DNA of 64,000 nt, taken from positions 1 to 64,000 of the forward strand of contig JAPTOF010000052.1 in the NCBI GenBank assembly GCA_028554755.1, read 5' to 3'. Origin of the DNA: Cordia subcordata (Eukaryota; Streptophyta; Magnoliopsida; Boraginales; Cordiaceae). The stretch's first letter is position 1, and every line of letters starts with the position of its first letter. Shown in pieces: positions 57,227 to 64,000 of the stretch. Made by a program: the position numbers and the translations under genes. Under the pieces are notes generated by a model that worked only from the letters and a program-made list of their open reading frames with translations, was not told the origin of the DNA and did no database searches.

Positions 57227-58216
57227 ATGAACCGTCAAACCCTGTACCAACCCAAGATCCAGGCACGGTATGACTGGAATAAGCCAAACGACACTTCCAT
57301 AGACACGCGAATATACCCCTGCGAAGATGAAGGGCTCGACACAATATCTCCAAGCCCTTACTCAAATCGCTCAAATCATCAACTCAATCCCCCGCCAAGC
57401 TACGACAACGTCGTTTTCAACTCACATGAACGTATGGTCGCCCCTCAACCTTGTGTAGCCGCTCCATCACACCTACGTCCCATCAAGGAAAAGCTTATTG
57501 CCATTCCTGCCACAGGACACAAACTTGGGGCGCCAATTCTGCGGGCTTGGCCGCCATCTCTCCAAGAGACCGGGATCTCCAAAGCGGACTTTTTGAACTT
57601 CATCGACCAACTCAACCGCGTGACGGTGAACAGCCCCCCCATCCAAGTCCTTGGTCTAGTCGGGAACATTGTCAGCATGGTGCCACTTGCCACGGCCCAG
57701 ATCGTGGGCAGTGCTGTGAATGCCAGCGCAATGGTGGCTGGTGTTGCTGTTCGTAAAGGTCAAACAGAGATGTTGCTGCGCGAAGTCAACAGAGACATGT
57801 TCAGGCCGCTGGGCCTCAGCGTCAAGTTGGCTAAGATGGAGGCAGTCGCTAGGATGGCGGGGATACCAATTGTCGGCGTCGACGGCAAGCTTGACAGAAA
57901 CAACAATATCCTTCCCCCGCTGAACATGGACGATGAAGTCCAACAAGCAGTTGGTGTCCATCAGAGGCGTCTGATGGCACTGCAGCCTTACATATCACCT
58001 CTGGTGGTAGAGGGCTTGCCCGACATTGAGCAGCCCTCGAATCTCCTTGCCAGAATGCACGGCTCTGTCAGCGCACGACAAGCTGTCAAGGAAGAGGCAA
58101 AGATGATGAAGAAGAGAGGGAAGTCGAGACAGTCAAGGAGAGATAAGGAAGAGAAAGCACTGCGGAAGTTGCTATTTCTTGTTGTCGAACGCACCCATTC
58201 TGGGGCACTCTATTGA
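57227..58216 (+). CDS. Unrecognised fungal protein with a hydrophobic Gly/Ala/Val-rich segment
   Basis: Single exon, 329 residues from ATG 57227 (M-N-R-Q-T-L-Y-Q-P); the frame is open 19 codons further upstream. N-terminal 100 residues are polar and Pro-rich. The core has I-S-K-A-D-F-L-N-F-I-D-Q-L-N, then a hydrophobic stretch V-L-G-L-V-G-N-I-V-S-M-V-P-L-A-T-A and M-V-A-G-V-A-V-R, followed by L-L-R-E-V-N-R-D-M-F-R-P-L-G-L. I have seen this core layout (helix, Gly/Ala-rich membrane-like segment, N-x-x-x-F-R-P-x-G-L) in uncharacterised filamentous-fungal proteins, but do not know a function. The C-terminal 40 residues are very basic (K-K-R-G-K-S-R-Q-S-R-R-D-K). It could sit at a membrane or bind nucleic acid; neither is shown. 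Confidence 0.8.
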   Translation: MNRQTLYQPKIQARYDWNKPNDTSIDTRIYPCEDEGLDTISPSPYSNRSNHQLNPPPSYDNVVFNSHERMVAPQPCVAAPSHLRPIKEKLIAIPATGHKLGAPILRAWPPSLQETGISKADFLNFIDQLNRVTVNSPPIQVLGLVGNIVSMVPLATAQIVGSAVNASAMVAGVAVRKGQTEMLLREVNRDMFRPLGLSVKLAKMEAVARMAGIPIVGVDGKLDRNNNILPPLNMDDEVQQAVGVHQRRLMALQPYISPLVVEGLPDIEQPSNLLARMHGSVSARQAVKEEAKMMKKRGKSRQSRRDKEEKALRKLLFLVVERTHSGALY

Positions 58217-59453
58217 ACCCGCGAAACGCTCCCTGCTTTCGCCGCAGCATGCAGGGATTCCACTGACGGAACCTCTGGCGTGAGTCTGATACAGCTCCCA
58301 ATCATCGTGTTAGGTATAATTCCATTCTGTAGCTTCTATGACACTTTATAACTCCTTAAAAACCCAGAATGTAGCCTTATAAATCGTTACTCCCAAACTA
58401 ACCATCCCGCACTCTAAGATCCCGCACAGAAACTCCGTTCCAGACCGCGTTCCCTTGCTTATGTGAGCTAAAAATTCACCACCAGTGGACATTTGCCATG
58501 AAGAGGTGGGACTATGTATCAAGATCTAGTTGACAGGCTCGCAAACGACGCAAGTAACTCACGTGGCGCTTTGTATTACGCCGATGTACTTCTAAGATCT
58601 GGGAAGCTTCTAAAGTATGATCATAGGATTCACTAAACCAACATTCACGGGCTGAAGTCGAGAATGGGCAGCCTCTGCCTGTTTAAGACAAGAATACTCG
58701 ACAATTCGGTACGCTGATTATGCGATCTGCTTTCCCATTAGGGCGGAACGGCAACAAACATGGCAGAGCATGACCGAGGTGTGATCGAGTCCCGACTGAA
58801 TGCAATGCCAGTGTCCAGCGTCGTATTATCAACACCTAACCTCAATACACGGAGTTGCGGAGCAAGCTTCATATAATTCACGCTCGTGTCATAGTAGACT
58901 GCATATGCACCCCGCAATTTCTACTGCCCCAGCGGCCTGAGCCGAGGAGCTCAACACGTGAGGCACGTACTCCGACTCGATCGAGGCTCTGTACTAGTCC
59001 GATCTACCACGAACCTGTTCCTCATGATTGCTTTGCTGTTAGCTATACTCATGTGAGAAGGGGGCTTACTCTAGTATAAGCCTGTCCTGTTTTGGACACC
59101 AACTCGGCTCAGGACTCTAGTGCCTGTTTGTCAATCAATAACGGATGATTCATCTGAATGGAGTTTCGGAGTATGATCTTGTCGCTGAGTGTCTGGAATC
59201 AGGACTCTGCTACAATCACAATGAGACTAAACCGTGATGTCTTGTTCACTGCTACAAAGTTCGGTGCGTCCGAACAACAACAATGACAGTCCAATTGATC
59301 ATATTCTCTGTAAAGCGGGGGTTTCCCTCGGCCGAGGCAGTTGTTGTAGGCTTGAAGTACATAAGGACGGAAGAACATACTGACTTTGACAGAAGAATCA
59401 ACTCCTTCCACGATCATCCCCATCGCCAGCTCTTGAAGTTAAGCTCTCTTGCA
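58217..59453. other. Intergenic region
   Basis: About 1.2 kb with no gene, repeat or RNA that I can support. The esterase frame is open from 59283 but that part is not protein-like and is taken as leader. Confidence 0.5.
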
Positions 59454-61151
59454 ATGAGATTCTTCCCGCTGACCGTTTTGCTGGCCACGTGCCTTCAGGT
59501 CACCGCCGAGACGACCGAAAAGAAAGTATTTCCCACGGTCGTAGCCCCGAAGCCAGATGCCACCTTCGTCGGCGCGCCTGTCGGCGTTGTTGAGTCCTTT
59601 CAAGGCATCCCCTTCGCCAAGCCGCCAGAGGGCAACCTCAGATACCAAGTGACTCAAGCTTTGGACCCGGATAAGTCTCTTGGCAAAAGACAAGTCGTCA
59701 CTCGCGGCCCAGCGTGCCCCCAAAACCTCTTCAGCACGGACTGGGTTCAGGGCCTGCCCCAGGTTGCGCTTGGTGCCCTGCAGAACCATCCACTTTGGCG
59801 CGACGCCGGTATCATCCAGGAGGACTGTCTTTACTTGAACATCTATCGTCCTAAGGGTATTGATGAGAAGGAAAAACTTCCAGTTCTCTTCTGGATGCAT
59901 GGTGGCGGCTTCACCATGGGGTTCACCTTTGACCAGGAAGGCGTCAATTTCGTCACGAGCTCCATGAGCCTGGACAAGCCGGTCATCTTCGTAGCCGCCA
60001 CCTATCGTGTCGGTGGCTTCGGCTTCCTTGGTGGCAAAGAGGTCCTGGATGCTGGCGTGGGCAATCTTGGTCTCCTCGACCAACGCCAAGCAATGAGATG
60101 GGTGGCCGACAACATCGAAGCCTTCGGTGGTGACCCGGACAAGGTTACTATCTGGGGCGAATCAGCTGGTGCTATTTCGGTTTTCGATCATCTTATTCTT
60201 TACGATGGAGACAACACTTACAATGATAAACCTCTCTTCAGAGCTGGCATCATGAACTCGGGCAGCCTTGTTCCCGCTGATCCTGTCGACTGCGACAAAG
60301 CTCAAGAAATTTACGACCGCATCACTAAGAAAACCGGCTGCAGCGACGCCGAGGATTCATTACAATGTCTCCGTGAGGCAGACTATCAAGATCTGCTGAA
60401 GGCGACCTCGTTTGAGCCCACATTCACTGGCTACGAATCGATCGCATTGAGCTGGATGCCTCGACCAGACGGCAAAAGCATGACAAATTCGCCCGAGTAC
60501 TTGGTTCAAGAGGGCAAGTTCGCCAGAGTACCCATCATTATCGGCGATGAAGAGGATGAAGGCACCATCTGGTCACTTATGCAGCCCAACATCACAAAGA
60601 CAGAGCACGTCGCAGAGTACCTTGGCACTTACTTCTTCCGCCATGCCTCTGAGCAAGATATGGACGAGTACGTTGGAACCTATCAGACCATCACTGAGGA
60701 TGGATCGCCATTCCGAACTGGTCTCCTGAACAACTGGTACCCCCAGTACAAGCGACTTGCAGCCATCCTCGGAGATCTTGCCTTCAATCTGAGCCGTCGC
60801 TATTTCCTCGAGATCCGTCACAAGGCCGACTCAACTTTGAACGCCTGGTCATACCAATCTTCGTATTTCTACGGTCTTCCCATCCTCGGCTCGTTCCATG
60901 GCGGCGACATCTTCCACATCGTCTTTAGCATCCCTTACGACTACGCTACTAGGACAATGCACTCGTACTACACGTCTTTCATTCACCACCTGGATCCCAA
61001 TGAGGACAACAAAGCGCCGAACTGGCCTCAGTGGCATGAATCCAACAAGCTGTTGAACCTATACGCCACTCATGTCAAGTTCATTCCAGACGACTTCAGG
61101 AAGGACTCATATGAGTGGATCAAGAACCATGTGCCGGAACTCACTATGTGA
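59454..61151 (+). CDS. Secreted type-B carboxylesterase/lipase
   Basis: Single exon, 565 residues from ATG 59454, chosen because it opens the signal peptide MRFFPLTVLLATCLQVTA. Alpha/beta-hydrolase motifs: E-D-C-L-Y-L-N-I-Y-R-P (type-B signature 2), oxyanion hole H-G-G-G-F, nucleophile Ser in G-E-S-A-G-A, catalytic acid expected in the D-E-E-D-E-G region, and the His in F-H-G-G-D-I-F-H. The layout matches Candida rugosa-type lipases and fungal cholinesterase-like carboxylesterases. It hydrolyses esters outside the cell; the exact substrate is unknown. The N-terminal D-A-T-F-V-G-A-P-V-G-V-V-E-S-F-Q-G-I-P-F-A segment is family-typical. Confidence 0.94.
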   Translation: MRFFPLTVLLATCLQVTAETTEKKVFPTVVAPKPDATFVGAPVGVVESFQGIPFAKPPEGNLRYQVTQALDPDKSLGKRQVVTRGPACPQNLFSTDWVQGLPQVALGALQNHPLWRDAGIIQEDCLYLNIYRPKGIDEKEKLPVLFWMHGGGFTMGFTFDQEGVNFVTSSMSLDKPVIFVAATYRVGGFGFLGGKEVLDAGVGNLGLLDQRQAMRWVADNIEAFGGDPDKVTIWGESAGAISVFDHLILYDGDNTYNDKPLFRAGIMNSGSLVPADPVDCDKAQEIYDRITKKTGCSDAEDSLQCLREADYQDLLKATSFEPTFTGYESIALSWMPRPDGKSMTNSPEYLVQEGKFARVPIIIGDEEDEGTIWSLMQPNITKTEHVAEYLGTYFFRHASEQDMDEYVGTYQTITEDGSPFRTGLLNNWYPQYKRLAAILGDLAFNLSRRYFLEIRHKADSTLNAWSYQSSYFYGLPILGSFHGGDIFHIVFSIPYDYATRTMHSYYTSFIHHLDPNEDNKAPNWPQWHESNKLLNLYATHVKFIPDDFRKDSYEWIKNHVPELTM

Positions 61152-61802
61152 TTGGTGTGCAAACGTGAATGATTTACTTTGCGTTTGAAGTAGGCTGGAA
61201 CCTCTTATCGGGCTTTTCGAGGGTTGTCGTACTGCAAAGTTGCGTTTCTACTTGCTAGGGAAATTGGCAATTCAATATCAAAGTGCATAAACATTGTGTC
61301 TCCCCTAAGTGCGACGTTTGACATAACTCCACAGTAAACGAGTCACATTCCTGTGCAAGACTACATAGCAATAATTGGACTGAAAACAATGATTAGGTAC
61401 TGCCATCCATGAGTAAGCTAGGGATCTGGAGCTAGCACCAAGTCTTTGGAGCAAATTGTTCGGCGGTATTGCCTGCGCATGGCTGCACATGCTCATTTTA
61501 AGCAGCTTTCAAGGCGCCATAGCGTGGCAGCAGACTGCCATTGTCTCTAGTCCATCTTCCACGAAAGGCGCCTAGAGCAGCTGCGTGTAACTCAGTACAA
61601 TTGCAAACACTGAGTTCACCAAGTTGTCGCGTGTTCCGTTCGCAGCGAAAGGTGGTTGCGCCGCCTGATAGATTTTCACAAGAATCTACACAGCGATGGA
61701 AGCTGTCTGTCCTCAACCTCAACAGTCCTCCCCAACTGCGAAAATTATACCGGAGCTGGCCTCCCTCATCAATTAGATGTAACCGCCGTTTTCACCAATA
61801 AC
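61152..61802. other. Convergent 3' intergenic region
   Basis: Between the esterase stop and the stop of the small secreted protein. Nothing recognised. Confidence 0.5.
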
Positions 61803-62045
61803 TTAGTCGGCATTCCGGCATTCCCCAATGATCTCTTGGGTCTCCTCGTTCCAGTCGCAGCAGCGGCAGTTGACGGCGTAGACACAGACTTGGCCGTCGC
61901 CGGCCTTGTCCTCGCACTGACCGGTAGTCCCATCTGTGTTGGTGCAGCCGATGCAGATGATTCGGGGGTTCAGTTCGGCCGGAGCAACGAGAGCGAGAGA
62001 GCTGAAGGTGGCAGCGATGCCAACGGCGAAGGTGGCGAACTTCAT
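61803..62045 (-). CDS. Small secreted cysteine-rich protein (effector-like)
   Basis: Single exon, 80 residues. A clear signal peptide (MKFATFAVGIAATFSSLALV) probably ends near A-P-A-E, leaving a mature peptide of about 55 residues with eight cysteines: C-x2-C, then single Cys, C, C-x-C-C and a last C near the end. It is acidic and has no other motif. Small secreted eight-Cys proteins of fungi include hydrophobins and plant-associated effectors; the hydrophobin spacing (C, CC, C, C, CC, C) does not fit. Function unknown. Alone on its strand, convergent with the carboxylesterase. Confidence 0.75.
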   Translation of the reverse strand: MKFATFAVGIAATFSSLALVAPAELNPRIICIGCTNTDGTTGQCEDKAGDGQVCVYAVNCRCCDWNEETQEIIGECRNAD

Positions 62046-62810
62046 GTTGGTAATTTTGTTTACCTCTCTGATCGGGAGCGATTAGTTGGGAGTGACAATT
62101 GAAGATGATATTTGGGCAGCCAGAGTCGAGCTCTTTGCTTTGTAGTTGATGATTTCTCCCTTCCCTATCTTGATCTTCGATTATTACTCTCGCTTGGAGT
62201 TTCAAGTATGATCAGCATGTTCACCTCGCTTGAAGACCCTAGGGATCAAGTTTAGGCTACTGTTTGGGGCGGTATGGATCTCGTTGTTGTAAAGACCAAT
62301 GATCGTTTGGTAACAGCTCGCTTAGCACGTTGTTGGGATCTTCAATAGCAGGCAAATAACGAGACCAGCCTAGCTTTGCTGCCGAGTGATCATTCTGCAG
62401 TATGGAAGACTTTGGTTCGTAAAAAGACAGAGCTCTCCTAGTTCTAGGTTGACATCTTTTGACCCGCAGAGAACAAGGGGGCATTCGTTAGGACCCGCGG
62501 TCCGCGGGCTCTTGGTGGCCAAGCCGTGTTTGAGCCCTGGCATGTGGCAATTTGGGCACCTCGCACTCTCAACAGACCTTTGATGTGGGTGAAAATCACA
62601 ATACTTCCAATTATCCGCGGACCGAGCACTTCGTAGGAGGAGATAAAGCCTACCGCGGAGCGACGAAGAAATGCGCAAAAGACGAGACAGTAGATGAGAT
62701 ATAAACCTACCGAAAAATTCTCCTCTAGCAGGTTTAAGCAAGTTATTTCTGCCGCATATTCTCATGTTGAACAATAATCGTTATTCATTTGATATTTCCC
62801 ACTAGAAAGC
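62046..62810. promoter_or_regulatory. Divergent promoter region
   Basis: Between the starts of the small secreted protein (-) and the decarboxylase (+). Inverted copies of CCGCGGACC-like text (CCGCGGTCCGCGG near 62496-62508 and CCGCGGACCG near 62615-62624) are the only notable structure. Confidence 0.5.
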
Positions 62811-64000
62811 ATGTCGGACATCAACCAAGCACAATCCGTTGCGGCCCCAAGTCTTTATGAAAACCTGAATCAAGACGTCTGCCTTGAGAAAGCCAAGAAT
62901 TACCTCGGCAACATTGGAGCCACCTATCGGGAAGATGTCATTACCGGATGTCAAGGCCTATGGGTGTACACCGCCTCCGGTCATAAGTTCCTTGACTGGA
63001 CCTCCGGACAGATGTCCTGTCTCCTTGGTCACGGGCACCCGGAAGTCGCCAAAGTGATCGTCGATCATGCCAGTGGACTCGACCATCTATTTTCGGGCAT
63101 GCTGTCGCCTCCCGTCATCTCCCTCGGTGAGCGCCTGTGCAGAATGCTCCCACCGGGTTTGGACAAGGCCTTTTTCCTATCGACAGGCGGCGAAAGCAAT
63201 GAGGCCGCGATCAAAATGGCTAAGATCTACACCGGGAAGTTTGAGGTTGTCGGCCTTGGTGCCAGTTGGCATGGCATGACAGCTCAGGCACTGGGTGCCC
63301 AGTATCGGTACGGTCGCAAGGGGCATGGACCTACCATGCCCGGCATGTTTGCTCTTCCTGCCCCAAACGCGTATCGCTCGGTGTTTCGTAATGCCGACGG
63401 ATCATACGATTGGAAGAAGGAAATGATGCACGGCTGGGCTATGATTGATATGCAGTCTTGCGGCTCGCTAGCAGCTTGCATTGTCGAGTGTATCCAGTCA
63501 TCCGCTGGCATTCATCCCCTCCCTGAAGGTTACTTGGAAACTCTGCAGAGAGAGTGCAAGAAAAGAGACATGCTTCTGATTGTGGACGAGGCTCAAACCG
63601 GAGTTGGACGCAGTGGTGATCTGATGGCTATTATGCACGAACAGATTGTGCCCGACATTGTCACCCTGAGCAAAACCCTGGGAAACGGTCTCCCTCTGAG
63701 TGCAGTGGTAACTAGCGTGGACATAAACGATTACTGCGCGGAGAAAGGTTTCTGCATGTATACTACACATGCCAACGATCCTTTACCCTGTGCTGTAGGG
63801 GACAAGGTGCTCGAGATTGTCATGCGCGACCACTTGGCGGACCACTCCAAGGCTATGGGAAAGATCTTACATAGAGGCCTAAAAGAACTACAGTCCAAGT
63901 TTGACTGTATTGGAGATGTGCGAGGTCGGGGACTGATGGCTGGGATAGAGATCGTTCGCAGCCGGGAAACAAAGGAGGCTGCTGTCGATGTGGGCAAACA
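62811..64000 (+). CDS. 2,2-dialkylglycine decarboxylase (class III PLP enzyme), 5' part
   Basis: From ATG 62811 the frame is open for 396 codons and runs off the window without an intron. Bacterial DGD is about 430 residues, so most of the protein is here. DGD-specific text is clear: W-T-S-G-Q-M-S (the Gln that contacts the substrate carboxylate), L-D-H-L-F-S-G-M-L-S, P-P-G-L-D-K-A, S-T-G-G-E-S-N-E-A-A-I, S-W-H-G-M-T (stacking Trp), D-E-A-Q-T-G-V-G-R-S-G (PLP Asp) and L-S-K-T-L-G-N-G (PLP Lys). The enzyme decarboxylates and transaminates alpha,alpha-dialkyl amino acids such as 2-aminoisobutyrate or isovaline using pyruvate. Such residues occur in peptaibols and other fungal peptides, so a role in making, recycling or detoxifying them is possible. 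The 3' end lies outside. Confidence 0.9.
   Translation, partial: MSDINQAQSVAAPSLYENLNQDVCLEKAKNYLGNIGATYREDVITGCQGLWVYTASGHKFLDWTSGQMSCLLGHGHPEVAKVIVDHASGLDHLFSGMLSPPVISLGERLCRMLPPGLDKAFFLSTGGESNEAAIKMAKIYTGKFEVVGLGASWHGMTAQALGAQYRYGRKGHGPTMPGMFALPAPNAYRSVFRNADGSYDWKKEMMHGWAMIDMQSCGSLAACIVECIQSSAGIHPLPEGYLETLQRECKKRDMLLIVDEAQTGVGRSGDLMAIMHEQIVPDIVTLSKTLGNGLPLSAVVTSVDINDYCAEKGFCMYTTHANDPLPCAVGDKVLEIVMRDHLADHSKAMGKILHRGLKELQSKFDCIGDVRGRGLMAGIEIVRSRETKEAAVDVGK

Overview
The window is nuclear DNA from a filamentous ascomycete (Pezizomycotina, most likely a Sordariomycete). The reasons are the short introns of about 45-80 bases with GTNNGT donors and YAG acceptors, three canonical Zn2Cys6 regulators, a HET-domain gene, an AA9 polysaccharide monooxygenase, a class II cellobiose dehydrogenase with a C-terminal CBM1, and kilobase-scale intergenic spaces. 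I recognised no tRNA, rRNA, CRISPR array or intact transposon.

Left part (1-14.4 kb): the 3' end of an unknown gene, a secreted BBE-type FAD oxidoreductase (862-2529), a gene-poor stretch holding decayed coding sequence (about 3.3-5.6 kb), a five-exon sulfate permease (7938-10496), a secreted S28 serine peptidase (10803-12491) and a small four-pass membrane protein (13614-14401).

Plant cell wall section (15-25.4 kb): an AA9 LPMO (15174-16264, broken by a one-base frameshift as read here), a pectin methylesterase (19831-20832), mannose-6-phosphate isomerase (20843-22120, tail to tail with the esterase) and cellobiose dehydrogenase (22687-25376). CDH is a known extracellular electron donor for AA9 enzymes, so the two could act together. 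Next come an eight-exon Artemis/SNM1-type nuclease (27143-29546) and a 571-residue coiled-coil protein with five exact-length 35-residue repeats and a myristoylation-like N terminus (30680-32455).

Putative nitrogen/GABA catabolic cluster (33.2-50.6 kb): NmrA-like protein, succinate-semialdehyde dehydrogenase and GABA transaminase in divergent orientation, an ACS-family MFS transporter (also carrying a one-base frameshift), a Zn2Cys6 regulator, an AmdS-like amidase, a zeta-type GST, a second Zn2Cys6 regulator and an old-yellow-enzyme oxidoreductase. Read together: amide uptake, hydrolysis or import to an omega-amino acid, transamination to succinate semialdehyde, and oxidation to succinate. 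A 13-base motif is shared between the GABA-T/SSADH divergent promoter and the transporter promoter.

Right part (51.5-64 kb): a HET-domain protein with a zinc-finger-like N terminus, a third Zn2Cys6 regulator, an unrecognised 329-residue protein, a secreted type-B carboxylesterase, an 80-residue secreted cysteine-rich protein (effector-like), and the start of a 2,2-dialkylglycine decarboxylase gene running off the end. Exon structures were worked out by eye from splice signals and frame continuity; no alignment or transcript data were available.
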